NCBI GenBank assembly: GCA_025449845.1
Contig: JANWIP010000017.1
Location: 186,001 to 250,000, forward strand
Length of the DNA: 64,000 nucleotides
From: Solirubrobacteraceae bacterium
Lineage (GTDB): Bacteria; Actinomycetota; Thermoleophilia; Solirubrobacterales; Solirubrobacteraceae
Direction of reading: 5' to 3'
Notes under the pieces: generated by a model
Database searches by the model: none
Seen by the model: only the letters and a program-made list of their open reading frames with translations
Told to the model about the DNA's origin: nothing
Program-made: the position numbers and the translations under genes
Part shown: positions 42,156 to 52,601 of the stretch, piece by piece
How positions within the stretch are numbered: position 1 is the first letter of the stretch
How the letters are laid out: each line of letters starts with the position of its first letter

Positions 42156-43736
42156 ATGCAGATCAATCCTGACGAGATCACAAGCATCCTCAAGAGCCGC
42201 ATCGAAGGGCTCGGCGCCGGGCAGGCCGAGCTGACGGAGGTCGGCACCGTGCTGTCCGTCGCCGACGGCATCGCGCGCCTGCACGGCCTTGAGAACTGCA
42301 TGTCCTTCGAGATGCTTGAGCTGCCTCACGGCGTCACCGCCCTCGCGCTCAACCTCGAGTCCGACAACGTCGGCGCCGTGCTGTTCGGCGAGTGGGAGCG
42401 CATCTCCGAGGGCGACACCGTCAAGCGCACCGGGCGCCTGCTGGAGATTCCGGTGGGGGATGCCCTGCTCGGGCGCATCGTCGATCCGCTCGGCCGTCCG
42501 CTTGACGGCAAGGGCGATGTCAACACCACCGAAACGCGCCCCGCCGAGTTCAAGGCTCCTGGTGTCGTGCAGCGCCAGCCCGTGACCGAACCGATGCAGA
42601 TTGGGCTGAAGGCAATCGACGCCATGATCCCCATTGGCCGCGGCCAGCGCGAGCTCATCATCGGCGACCGCCAGACCGGCAAGACCGCCATCGCGATCGA
42701 CGCCATCATCAACAACCGCGACACCGGCGTTGTCTCGGTGTACGTCGCCATCGGGCAGCGCATGTCCACCGTCGTGGCGCTTGCGCAGACGCTCGATGAA
42801 CACAACGCGCTCGATAACACCATCATCGTCGCCGCCTCCGCTGATGAGGCCGCGCCGATCAAGTTCATGGCGCCTTATGCCGGTTGCGCCATGGCCGAGT
42901 ACTTCCTCTACAACGGCAAGCACGCACTGTGCGTCTACGACGACTTGACCAAGCACGCCTATGCCTACCGGCAGATGTCGCTGCTGCTGCGTCGTCCGCC
43001 GGGACGCGAGGCCTATCCGGGGGATGTCTTCTACCTGCACTCGCGCCTCCTGGAGCGTGCCGTCAAGCTCAATGATGACCTCGGTGGCGGCTCGCTTACC
43101 GCGCTGCCCGTCATTGAGACTCAGGCTGGGGACGTGTCCGCATATATCCCCACCAATGTCATCTCCATCACCGATGGGCAGATCTTCCTTGAGCCCAAGC
43201 TGTTCTACTCCGGTGTGCGCCCCGCTATCAACGTCGGCATCTCCGTCTCCCGCGTGGGGGGCAACGCACAGATTGGTCCCATGAAGAAGGTTGCCGGGCG
43301 CATCAAGCTGGAGCTCTCGCAGTACCGCGACCTAGAGGCCTTCGCGCAGTTCGGCTCCGATCTCGACGCCGACACGCAGCGCACGCTCGCGCGCGGCGAA
43401 CGCCTTGTGAAGGCGCTCAACCAGGGCGAGCGCCAGCCGCTGGCCGTGCAGGACCAGGTCGCACAGATGTATGCCGCCACCAACGGCTTCGTGGACCGCA
43501 TCCTGGCCGACCGCGTGCCTGAGTTCATGCAGGAGCTCATCGAACGCATGCACTCCCAGCATGAGGACATCCGCGCCAAGATCGCTGGCGGCGACTGGTC
43601 GGAAGAGACGCAGAAGGCGCTCAACGGCGCGGTGGAGCAGTTCGCCGCCGACTTTGGCTACGACCTCGACGAGGAGGGGCAGCCGCTTGAGGAGAATGCG
43701 CCTATTGCTCCCGTCGCGGAGGCCGCGGTCGCTTAG
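42156..43736 (+). CDS. atpA: F0F1 ATP synthase subunit alpha
   Basis: 526 aa. Non-catalytic nucleotide-binding subunit of the F1 hexamer. P-loop GDRQTGKT, the Arg-finger region [10 protein letters not shown]-type sequence (here [17 protein letters not shown]), and [29 protein letters not shown] are all intact. N-terminal beta-barrel starts at [18 protein letters not shown]. Confidence 0.98.
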   Translation: MQINPDEITSILKSRIEGLGAGQAELTEVGTVLSVADGIARLHGLENCMSFEMLELPHGVTALALNLESDNVGAVLFGEWERISEGDTVKRTGRLLEIPVGDALLGRIVDPLGRPLDGKGDVNTTETRPAEFKAPGVVQRQPVTEPMQIGLKAIDAMIPIGRGQRELIIGDRQTGKTAIAIDAIINNRDTGVVSVYVAIGQRMSTVVALAQTLDEHNALDNTIIVAASADEAAPIKFMAPYAGCAMAEYFLYNGKHALCVYDDLTKHAYAYRQMSLLLRRPPGREAYPGDVFYLHSRLLERAVKLNDDLGGGSLTALPVIETQAGDVSAYIPTNVISITDGQIFLEPKLFYSGVRPAINVGISVSRVGGNAQIGPMKKVAGRIKLELSQYRDLEAFAQFGSDLDADTQRTLARGERLVKALNQGERQPLAVQDQVAQMYAATNGFVDRILADRVPEFMQELIERMHSQHEDIRAKIAGGDWSEETQKALNGAVEQFAADFGYDLDEEGQPLEENAPIAPVAEAAVA

Positions 43737-43778
43737 GCGGCCCCGCCACCGCAAGGACAGGACAGGACACGACCCCCT

Positions 43779-44675
43779 ATGGCCAGCCAGCGCGACGTCA
43801 AGAACCGGATCGCTTCGGTTAAGAACATCCAGAAGATCACCCGTGCCATGGAGATGGTCGCTGCCGCGCGCCTGCGTCGCGCCGAGCAGCGCATCTCCGC
43901 GCTGCGTCCTTACGCGCGGGCGATCCGGCGCATGACTCATCAGGCCGCCGAGGTGGCGGGCGCCGAGGCAGCCTCCTTCCCGCTGCTGCGCGAGCACGAG
44001 TCCGAACGCAACGTGGGGCTGCTGCTGATCACTGGTGATCGTGGCCTCGCGGGCGGCTTCAACTCGCAGATCATCCGTGCTGGCGTGCGCGCCGGCACGG
44101 AGCTCGTGGAGGGCGGGCGCACGCCCGTCTGGTACGCCACTGGGCGGCGCGGGGTCTCCTCGCTCACCTTCCGCGGGCGCGACCTCTCGGGCAGCTACAC
44201 CGGCTTCACCGATCGGCCTTCCTATGCCGATGCGCGTGGCATCGCGAAGGACATCATGGATGCTTACGTCGAGGGGAAGCTCGATCGCGTTGACATTCTC
44301 TACAACTCCTACCTCTCCCCACTCACCCAGGAGGTCACGCGCGAGACGCTGCTGCCGCTCTCGCAGGCCGTTCTGGACGGGGATAAGGAGGATGAGGGGG
44401 CGCCCGCCGGTCCCAAGGCGCTCGTTGAATACGAGCCCGAGCCTGACAAGTTGCTCCAGCGGCTCGTGCCCGATTACGTCGAGATATCGATCTATCGCGC
44501 GCTGATTGAGTCCACTGCTGGCTTCTTTGGGGCGCAGATGACGGCCATGCGCAACGCCTCCGAGAACGCCGGGACCTTGATCGAGGAATACACGCTGCAG
44601 ATGAACCGCGCCCGCCAGGCCGAGATCACACAGGAGATCATGGAGGTAGTAGCCGGCGCGGAGGGTTTGAATTAA
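43779..44675 (+). CDS. atpG: F0F1 ATP synthase subunit gamma
   Basis: 298 aa. Central rotor shaft. N-terminal RDVKNRIASVKNIQKITRAM and C-terminal AMRNASENAGTLIEEYTLQM are the two helices of the coiled coil; LLITGDRGLAGGFNSQII is the Rossmann-like middle. An acidic insert of about 15 residues (DGDKEDEGAPAG) near residue 205 resembles the extra loop found in some actinobacterial gamma subunits. Confidence 0.97.
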   Translation: MASQRDVKNRIASVKNIQKITRAMEMVAAARLRRAEQRISALRPYARAIRRMTHQAAEVAGAEAASFPLLREHESERNVGLLLITGDRGLAGGFNSQIIRAGVRAGTELVEGGRTPVWYATGRRGVSSLTFRGRDLSGSYTGFTDRPSYADARGIAKDIMDAYVEGKLDRVDILYNSYLSPLTQEVTRETLLPLSQAVLDGDKEDEGAPAGPKALVEYEPEPDKLLQRLVPDYVEISIYRALIESTAGFFGAQMTAMRNASENAGTLIEEYTLQMNRARQAEITQEIMEVVAGAEGLN

Positions 44676-44722
44676 TGCGCTATGTAAGTAGAGCGCGGCC
44701 CACACCCCTTTTAAAGTCTTAA

Positions 44723-46201
<1,479 letters not shown>

Positions 46202-46203
46202 AT

Positions 46204-46533
46204 ATGGCGCGTACCAAGTTCCCAGTGGAAGTGCTCACCCCTGAGGGGGAGATTTTTAATGAGGAGATCGAGATGCTCTCCACGCGTACTGCCGTTGGTT
46301 CGATCGGCATCCTTGCCAATCACGAGCCTGTGCTTGCCATGCTTGAACCGACCGAGCTGCGGCTTTATCGCTCGGAGACCGATGTTGTGCGTTTTACCCA
46401 GGACGAGGGCTACTTGCAGTTCGCTGAGAACCGAGCGCTTTTGCTGCTCAAGGAAGCCACTCGCCTAGAGGGTGGCGCAGCCGGCCAGGGGCCGGCGAGC
46501 CGGGCCCCTCTTTCTCATTCAAATGGCGGCTGA
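46204..46533 (+). CDS. atpC: F0F1 ATP synthase subunit epsilon
   Basis: 109 aa. N-terminal beta-sandwich of epsilon: KFPVEVLTPEGEIFNEEIEM, GSIGILANHEPVLAML and DEGYLQFAENRALLLLKEAT. The C-terminal two-helix inhibitory domain of long epsilon subunits is absent: after residue 88 the frame enters a palindromic repeat (46468) that supplies the last 20 or so residues (EGGAAGQGPASRAPLSHSN). The stop lies 11 bases inside the next gene (ATG 46523). Confidence 0.9.
   Translation: MARTKFPVEVLTPEGEIFNEEIEMLSTRTAVGSIGILANHEPVLAMLEPTELRLYRSETDVVRFTQDEGYLQFAENRALLLLKEATRLEGGAAGQGPASRAPLSHSNGG
46468..46510 (+). repeat. GC-rich palindromic element inside the atpC end (family member 4)
   Basis: Full unit: GAGGG, TGGCGCA, inner arms GCCGGCC and GGCCGGC around AGG, AGCCGGG, CCCCTC. 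It is translated as the C-terminus of epsilon and ends 12 nt before the ATG of the UDP-glucose dehydrogenase gene. Confidence 0.8.
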
Positions 46534-47824
46534 GCAGGAGCGCCAGCCGCAGCCGATCGGCGTTATCGGCACCGGTTATGTAGGGCTCGTCACGGCTGCC
46601 GGCTTTGCCGAGCTGGGCAGCGAGGTCTGGTGCATTGACATCGATGCCGCCAAGATCGCTCGCCTACAGCGCGGCGAGGTGCCGATTTGGGAGCCTGGCC
46701 TGGAGGAGTTGCTGGCCAAGCATTCTGGGCGTCTGCACTTCTCTACGGACCTCAGCGACGCGCTCGAGCACTGTCGGCTGCTGTTCGTGGCCGTCGGCAC
46801 GCCGCCTACCTACTCTGGCGACGCGGATCTTTCGGCGGTGCATGCGGTGGTCGATGCCATCCCTGCTTCTGAGCGCCATGCGCTCGTGATGAAGTCCACT
46901 GTGCCGAGTGGCACCGGCGCCGCCATCCAGCGCGTCTTGGGCGAGCAGGGTAAGCAGGGGCTGCGTTACGTCTCCTGTCCTGAGTTCTTGAAGGAGGGCT
47001 CCGCGGTCCATGATTTTCTGCACCCCGATCGTGTCGTCGTGGGGGACAACGGCGATTGGGCGGGGGACGCGGTGGTTGAGCTGTATGCGCCGCTGCAGGC
47101 TCCGCTGGTACGTACTGACATCGCTAGCGCTGAGATGGTCAAGCTGGCTTCCAATGCCTTCCTTGCCACCAAGATCTCGTTTATCAATGAGATCGCCAAC
47201 GTCTGCGAGGGCACCGGCGCCGACGTTGTCGAGGTCGCGCGGGGGATGGGGCTTGACGAGCGCATCGGCTCGAAGTTCCTGCAGGCCGGCATCGGCTTCG
47301 GGGGTTCCTGTTTCCCCAAGGACGTCGATGCCCTCAAGCAGCTCGCCGGTAACTCTGGCTACCACTTTCAGTTGCTTACGGCCGTGATCGAGGTTAACGA
47401 GTTGCAGAAGCGGCGCGTCATCTCCAAGCTGCACAAGCATCTCGGTGGGCTCGTCGGCAAGCGCATCACTTTGCTGGGGCTGGCCTTCAAGCCCAATACC
47501 GACGATATGCGTGAGGCTTCCTCGCTCGTGCTCTCCGCGCGGCTCAATGCCGATGGGGCGATCGTCAGCGCCTATGACCCCGTTGCCGAGGCGCAGGCGC
47601 GCCAGCTCGTCTCCGGATTGCGCTTCGCTGACAGCGCCATGGATGCCATCGGCGAGGCCGATGCGGTGGTGCTCGTAACGGAGTGGCCCGAGTTTATGGA
47701 GCTCAACTGGGATAAGGTCGCGCAGGCAATGAGTGGCAAGTTGGTCATCGACGGGCGTAATGCCTTGGATTCGGGCGCCGTGCGCGCCGCTGGGCTCGTC
47801 TATGAGGGCGTGGGGCGGAGCTAA
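46523..47824 (+). CDS. ugd: UDP-glucose 6-dehydrogenase
   Basis: 433 aa from ATG 46523 (the open frame upstream is repeat sequence). NAD-dependent, two-step oxidation of UDP-glucose to UDP-glucuronate for acidic surface polysaccharides. NAD motif GTGYVG (16-21); catalytic Cys C263 in GFGGSCFPKDVDAL; LASNAFLATKISFINEIAN and the C-terminal GLAFKPNTDDMREASS substrate region are standard. It overlaps atpC by 11 bases and is followed by sugar nucleotidyltransferase and isomerase genes, giving a nucleotide-sugar operon. Confidence 0.95.
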   Translation: MAAEQERQPQPIGVIGTGYVGLVTAAGFAELGSEVWCIDIDAAKIARLQRGEVPIWEPGLEELLAKHSGRLHFSTDLSDALEHCRLLFVAVGTPPTYSGDADLSAVHAVVDAIPASERHALVMKSTVPSGTGAAIQRVLGEQGKQGLRYVSCPEFLKEGSAVHDFLHPDRVVVGDNGDWAGDAVVELYAPLQAPLVRTDIASAEMVKLASNAFLATKISFINEIANVCEGTGADVVEVARGMGLDERIGSKFLQAGIGFGGSCFPKDVDALKQLAGNSGYHFQLLTAVIEVNELQKRRVISKLHKHLGGLVGKRITLLGLAFKPNTDDMREASSLVLSARLNADGAIVSAYDPVAEAQARQLVSGLRFADSAMDAIGEADAVVLVTEWPEFMELNWDKVAQAMSGKLVIDGRNALDSGAVRAAGLVYEGVGRS

Positions 47825-47827
47825 CTG

Positions 47828-48928
47828 ATGCAGGCCGTCATTCTTGTCGGCGGCGAGGGCACGCGCCTGCGCCCCTTAACATCCACGGTGCCTAAGCCGG
47901 TGGTGCCGCTAGTAGACCGGCCGTTCATCTCCTTCATGCTCGAATGGCTGCGCGAGCACGGCATCGATGACGTGATCATGTCCTGTGGCTTCCTTGCCAC
48001 CAGCGTGCGCAACGTGCTCGGCGATGGTTCCGGCGTGGGGGTCAAGCTGCGTTTCGTTGAGGAGCCCGACCCGCGCGGTACCGCGGGGGCTCTGAAGTTT
48101 GCCGAGCCGATGCTCGATGAGCGCTTTCTGATGCTCAACGGCGATGTCCTGACCGACATCGACCTGACTGCCCAGATCGCACAGCACGAGCGCACCGGCG
48201 CGAAGGCCACGCTGGCGTTGGTGCCGGTCGCCGATCCTACGGCCTATGGGCTGGTGCACCTTGCGGGCGATAGCTCCGTCAAGGATTTCGTGGAGAAGCC
48301 CTCCTCGGACCAAATCGATACCAATCTCATCAGCGCCGGCGCCTATGTGCTTGAGCGCGAGGTGCTGGAGCTGGTGCCGCCTGACCGCAATGTGTCGATT
48401 GAGCGCGAGGTCTGGCCGCTATTGATCGGCAACGGTCTCTACGGCTATGCCTCGGAGAGCTATTGGCTCGACATCGGCACGCCTGCGCGCTACCTGCAGG
48501 GCACCTTCGACATCATCGAGGGCAACGTGCGCACTGCCGTGCAGGAGCGGCTCGGCGATGGTTACCTGGCCGTGGCCGACAGCGCCGGGATCGATGGTCG
48601 CGTGATCCCGCCTGCTGTGATCGAGCGCGATGTGAAGATTGCGCCTGACGCGCACGTCGGCAGCATGGTCGTGCTTGGGCAGGGCGTCACGATCGGGGCC
48701 GGCTCCACTGTTGAGCGCGCCGTGGTGTGGGGCGGCACGCACATCGGCGAGGGCTGCACGCTGCGCGACTGCATCGTTGCGGCCGGCTGCCGCATCGGCA
48801 ATAACACGCAGATTCTCGGCGGCGCCGTCCTCGGCGAGGGGGTCACGGTGGGCTCGGAAAACATGATCGCCCATGGTGCGCGTATCTTTCCGGGCGTGAC
48901 CTTGTCCGACGGAGCAATCCTCTTTTGA
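47828..48928 (+). CDS. Sugar-1-phosphate nucleotidyltransferase with beta-helix domain (GDP-mannose pyrophosphorylase-like)
   Basis: 366 aa. N-terminal Rossmann-like domain with GGEGTRLRPLTSTVPKP (8-24), the Lys/Asp site LMLNGDVLTDIDL and VEKPSSDQIDTN; C-terminal left-handed beta-helix with hexapeptide repeats (GSMVVLGQGVTIGAGSTVER). It resembles eukaryote-type mannose-1-phosphate guanylyltransferases. The product is probably GDP-mannose, consistent with the next gene making mannose-6-phosphate, but glucose-1-phosphate nucleotidyl transfer cannot be excluded. One-base overlap with the next start (TGATG). Confidence 0.88.
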   Translation: MQAVILVGGEGTRLRPLTSTVPKPVVPLVDRPFISFMLEWLREHGIDDVIMSCGFLATSVRNVLGDGSGVGVKLRFVEEPDPRGTAGALKFAEPMLDERFLMLNGDVLTDIDLTAQIAQHERTGAKATLALVPVADPTAYGLVHLAGDSSVKDFVEKPSSDQIDTNLISAGAYVLEREVLELVPPDRNVSIEREVWPLLIGNGLYGYASESYWLDIGTPARYLQGTFDIIEGNVRTAVQERLGDGYLAVADSAGIDGRVIPPAVIERDVKIAPDAHVGSMVVLGQGVTIGAGSTVERAVVWGGTHIGEGCTLRDCIVAAGCRIGNNTQILGGAVLGEGVTVGSENMIAHGARIFPGVTLSDGAILF

Positions 48929-49989
48929 TGCCTGAGGACACGATGACCCTCTCGCGCGAGGCCATCGCGCAGGTCGACCCCTCGGGTCAGCTGAACGAGA
49001 TTCTGGGTTTGCCCGAGCACCTGCGCGATGCTTTGTGGCGCGTGGAGTCGGCGATCATGAACGAGTGGGACACCCCGGGTGGCCTCGTCGTGGCGGGCAT
49101 GGGCGGCTCGGCCATCGGTGGCGCGCTGGCGCGTGCCGCGCTGGGCGACCACGCCTCGCGGCCGATCTTCGTCACACGCGCCTACGGGCTGCCGCCGTGG
49201 ACGACGCCTGACACCACCGTGCTGTGCGCCAGCTACTCGGGGAATACCGAGGAGACGCTTGCCTGTTATGAGTCCGCCGGGGCCTTGGGCGCTCAGCGCG
49301 TTGTGGCCACCACCGGCGGGCGCCTCGCGGAGATGGCGCGCGAGGACGGCGTGCCTGTGATTCCGCTGCCTGGCGGCTTTCAACCGCGCGCGGCTGTTGC
49401 CTACGTGACCGTGGCCGCGATGGAGGTCGCCGCGCTGTGTGGCGCCGGGCCGCGCTTGACCTCGGAGATCGATGTGGCCGCCTCGCATACCGAGCAGCTT
49501 GTCGCGGAGTGGGGGCCTGACGCCCCTGAGGACTCGCTCGCCAAGGAAATCGCGCGGGGACTCCTTGGCAGCGCGCCGGTCATCTACGGCGCTGGGCTCA
49601 CTTCCCCGATCGCCTATCGCTGGAAGACGCAGATCAATGAGAACGCCAAGCAGCCTTGCTTCTTCCACGAGCTGCCCGAGCTCGATCACAACGAGCTCGT
49701 CGGCTGGGAGGGCGCTCCCGATGTGGGGCGCTTCTCGGCGGTGTTCCTCGATGACTGCGATGCTCACCCGCGCGTGAAGGCACGCATGGAGCTGACCGAG
49801 CGCCTCATCACCGACTCGGCTGTCGCCAGCTTCCGCATCGAGACGCGTGGGGAGACAACCGTCGAGCGTGTCACCTCGCTGGTGCTGCTCGGCGATCTGG
49901 TCTCGCTCTACCTCGCCGCGTTGCGCGGCGTCGATCCCGAGCCGGTTCGGCTCATCGAGCAGCTCAAGTCTGAGCTTGCCGCGCGCTGA
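48928..49989 (+). CDS. Bifunctional phosphoglucose/phosphomannose isomerase
   Basis: 353 aa from ATG 48928. SIS-domain isomerase interconverting glucose-6-P, fructose-6-P and mannose-6-P. First SIS domain: VVAGMGGSAIGGALARAAL and CASYSGNTEETLACYESA (phosphate-binding Ser/Thr); second: NENAKQPCFFHELPELDHNE with the catalytic Glu and His. The type is found in archaea and some actinobacteria. It supplies mannose-6-P for the upstream nucleotidyltransferase; a phosphomannomutase is not in the window. Confidence 0.9.
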   Translation: MPEDTMTLSREAIAQVDPSGQLNEILGLPEHLRDALWRVESAIMNEWDTPGGLVVAGMGGSAIGGALARAALGDHASRPIFVTRAYGLPPWTTPDTTVLCASYSGNTEETLACYESAGALGAQRVVATTGGRLAEMAREDGVPVIPLPGGFQPRAAVAYVTVAAMEVAALCGAGPRLTSEIDVAASHTEQLVAEWGPDAPEDSLAKEIARGLLGSAPVIYGAGLTSPIAYRWKTQINENAKQPCFFHELPELDHNELVGWEGAPDVGRFSAVFLDDCDAHPRVKARMELTERLITDSAVASFRIETRGETTVERVTSLVLLGDLVSLYLAALRGVDPEPVRLIEQLKSELAAR

Positions 49990-50078
49990 GCCTGCCCAGC
50001 TGACGGCCACGGGCGTTAGGTAGACTTGGCGACCTCGATCCCCGCCAGGAGACCATTCACAGGACCCCCTCTGCCACC

Positions 50079-51536
50079 ATGACCAAAGACGACTTCAAGG
50101 TTGCCGATCTCTCGCTCGCTGAGTTCGGCCGCAAGGAGATCCGCCTCGCCGAGCACGAGATGCCCGGCCTCATGTCCGTCCGCGCCGAGTACGCCGCGCA
50201 GCAGCCCCTCAAGGGCGCGCGCATCACCGGCTCGCTGCACATGACCATCCAGACCGCCGTACTGATCGAGACGCTCACCGCGCTTGGCGCGGAGGTGCGC
50301 TGGTGCAGTTGCAACATCTTCTCCACTCAGGATCACGCCGCCGCGGCGATCGCGGTTGGGCCCGAGGGCACGCCGGAGGAGCCCCGCGGGGTGCCGGTGT
50401 TCGCTTGGAAGGGCGAGACGCTTGAGGAGTACTGGTACTGCACCGTGCGCGCGCTGCTCTGGCCTGGTGAGGACGGTACACCCAGCGTTTCAGGACCGAA
50501 CATGATCCTCGACGACGGCGGCGACGCCACGCTGCTGGTGCACAAGGGCACCGAGTACGAGGCCGCCGGCGCTGTGCCCGATCCGGCCGGTGCTGACTCT
50601 GAGGAGTTTGAGGTGATTCTCTCGCTGCTCACGCGCTCGCTGGGCGAAGATCCTCAGCGCTGGACGCGCATTGGCGAGGGCATTCAGGGTGTTACCGAGG
50701 AGACCACCACTGGCGTGCACCGCCTATATGAGATGACCGAGGCCGGCACCTTGCTGTTCCCGGCCATCAACGTCAACGACTCCGTGACCAAGTCCAAGTT
50801 CGACAACCTCTACGGCTGCCGGCACTCGCTGGTGGACGGCATCAATCGCGCCACCGACGTGATGATCGCCGGCAAGATGGCGGTCATCTGCGGCTTCGGC
50901 GATGTCGGCAAGGGCTGCGCGGAATCGCTGCGCGGCCAGGGCGCGCGTGTGGTTGTGACCGAGATCGACCCGATCTGCGCGTTGCAGGCGGCGATGCAGG
51001 GCTACACCGTGCGCACGCTTGAGGAAGTCATCGGCGAAGGCGACATCTTCGTCACCTGCACCGGCAACAAGGACATCATCCGCGCCGAGCACATGGCGCA
51101 GATGAAGCACCAGGCGATCGTCGGCAACATCGGTCACTTCGACAACGAGATCGACATTGCCGGGCTGACCAAGACCCCTGGCATCGAGCGCATCAACATC
51201 AAGCCGCAGGTCGATGAGTGGGTGTTCCCCGACGGGCACGCCATCATCCTGCTCTCCGAGGGACGCCTGCTGAACCTGGGTAACGCCACGGGGCACCCCA
51301 GCTTCGTGATGTCGAACTCCTTCACCAACCAGACGATCGCGCAGATCGAGCTCTTCACCAAGAATGACGAGTACGAGAAGCGGGTCTATGTGCTGCCCAA
51401 GCACCTCGATGAGAAGGTCGCCCGGCTGCATTTGGATGCCTTGCAGGTCAGGCTGACGCGGCTCTCAGAGGAGCAGGCCGCCTACATCGGCGTCTCCGTG
51501 CAGGGCCCCTACAAGCCCGACCACTATCGCTACTGA
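50079..51536 (+). CDS. ahcY: Adenosylhomocysteinase
   Basis: 485 aa. NAD-dependent hydrolysis of S-adenosylhomocysteine to adenosine and homocysteine, which keeps SAM-dependent methyltransferases free of product inhibition. Signatures: [29 protein letters not shown], the NAD motif [23 protein letters not shown] and the C-terminal YKPDHYRY. It has the roughly 40-residue insert found in plant and many bacterial enzymes. About 90 bp upstream hold TAGACT, the same -10 as the atp promoter; I see no SAH riboswitch. Confidence 0.97.
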   Translation: MTKDDFKVADLSLAEFGRKEIRLAEHEMPGLMSVRAEYAAQQPLKGARITGSLHMTIQTAVLIETLTALGAEVRWCSCNIFSTQDHAAAAIAVGPEGTPEEPRGVPVFAWKGETLEEYWYCTVRALLWPGEDGTPSVSGPNMILDDGGDATLLVHKGTEYEAAGAVPDPAGADSEEFEVILSLLTRSLGEDPQRWTRIGEGIQGVTEETTTGVHRLYEMTEAGTLLFPAINVNDSVTKSKFDNLYGCRHSLVDGINRATDVMIAGKMAVICGFGDVGKGCAESLRGQGARVVVTEIDPICALQAAMQGYTVRTLEEVIGEGDIFVTCTGNKDIIRAEHMAQMKHQAIVGNIGHFDNEIDIAGLTKTPGIERINIKPQVDEWVFPDGHAIILLSEGRLLNLGNATGHPSFVMSNSFTNQTIAQIELFTKNDEYEKRVYVLPKHLDEKVARLHLDALQVRLTRLSEEQAAYIGVSVQGPYKPDHYRY

Positions 51537-51543
51537 GTCCTCG

Positions 51544-52533
51544 ATGAAGGCGATGGTGCTGGCGGCCGGTCTCGGCACGCGTCTGCGTCCACTGACGTAT
51601 GAGATCACCAAACCGATGGTGCCGGTGCTCGACCGGCCGGTGATGGCGCACATCCTCGATCTGCTGGAGCGCCACGGCTTCGATGATGTGATCGCCAATC
51701 TGCACTACTTCCCTGAGTCGATCCGGGAGCACTTCGGCGATCGCCTCTCCTACCGTCATGAGGAGGAGCTGTTGGGGACCGCGGGGGGCGTGCGCGCCTG
51801 CCGTGAGTTCTTCGCTGACGAAGCTTTCCTGGTGATCTCCGGGGACGCGTTGACGGACATCGATCTCGGCGCCTTCGTCGCGCGCCACCGCGCGGCGGGC
51901 GGGGTCGCCACGCTCGCGGTCAAACGGGTCGCCGATACGCGCGAGTATGGCGTCGTGCTGCACGACAGCGAGGGGCGCATCACGGGCTTTCAGGAGAAGC
52001 CCTCGCCCGAGGAAGCGCTCTCGGATCTGGGCAACTGCGGCATCTACATCTTCTCGCCGCAGATCTTCGACTACTTCCCCGAGCGCCCTTTTGCCGATTG
52101 GGCACAGGATGTCTTCCCGGCGCTGCTTGCCAACGACGTGCCCTTCCATATTCACGAGATCCATGAGTACTGGAACGACGTGGGGTCTCTCGCGGAGCTG
52201 CGCCAGGGGACCTTTGACGCGCTGCGCGGTGAGTTGCAACTACAGGTGGCCGGCCAGGAGGCTCGTCCTGGGGTGACCGTTGCGGGCGAGCCGGCTGCGC
52301 TGCCGCGGGACCTTGAGGTTGACGGCCACGCCTGGATTGGCCAGGATGTTGAGATCGGCAGCGGCGTACGTCTGATGGGGCCGATCGTGTTGGGTGACGG
52401 CGCGCGGGTGGGCGATGGCGCGCAGCTGCGCGAATCGATCGTCTTCCCGGGGACCGACGTGGCTGCTGGCGCCATCATGATCGGCGCCATCGCTGGGCAC
52501 GCGGGGATCTTGCAGAGCCTCAGGGCGCGTTAG
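51544..52533 (+). CDS. Sugar-1-phosphate nucleotidyltransferase
   Basis: 329 aa. Second NTP-transferase paralogue: MVLAAGLGTRLRPLTYEITKP at the N-terminus (activator Arg and Lys), VISGDALTDIDL, FQEKPSPEEAL, and EYWNDVGSLAELRQG. The C-terminal part has only a short beta-helix (GPIVLGDGARVGDGAQLRES). The substrate may be mannose-1-P or glucose-1-P. Its start is eight bases after ahcY; with the 47.8-kb paralogue it indicates at least two activated sugars for the cell surface. A strong hairpin follows the stop. Confidence 0.88.
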   Translation: MKAMVLAAGLGTRLRPLTYEITKPMVPVLDRPVMAHILDLLERHGFDDVIANLHYFPESIREHFGDRLSYRHEEELLGTAGGVRACREFFADEAFLVISGDALTDIDLGAFVARHRAAGGVATLAVKRVADTREYGVVLHDSEGRITGFQEKPSPEEALSDLGNCGIYIFSPQIFDYFPERPFADWAQDVFPALLANDVPFHIHEIHEYWNDVGSLAELRQGTFDALRGELQLQVAGQEARPGVTVAGEPAALPRDLEVDGHAWIGQDVEIGSGVRLMGPIVLGDGARVGDGAQLRESIVFPGTDVAAGAIMIGAIAGHAGILQSLRAR

Positions 52534-52539
52534 AAAACA

Positions 52540-52563
52540 GAGAGCCCGCCGAAGCGGGCTCTC
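52540..52563 (-). terminator. Intrinsic terminator with UUCG tetraloop
   Basis: Perfect 10-bp stem GAGAGCCCGC / GCGGGCTCTC with a 4-nt loop. Read on the minus strand the loop is UUCG and the stem is followed by TGTTTTCT, so it best terminates the minus-strand gene ending at 52602; it also ends the plus-strand nucleotidyltransferase transcript. Confidence 0.85.
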
Positions 52564-52601
52564 CAGCACTTGGAAGTCGGATAGAACGCAGACTCTGTGG
52601 C

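Noticed and set aside
49990-50078. Possible SAH riboswitch upstream of ahcY
   Set aside because: The short leader lacks the conserved SAH aptamer core; only a plausible -10 box is seen.
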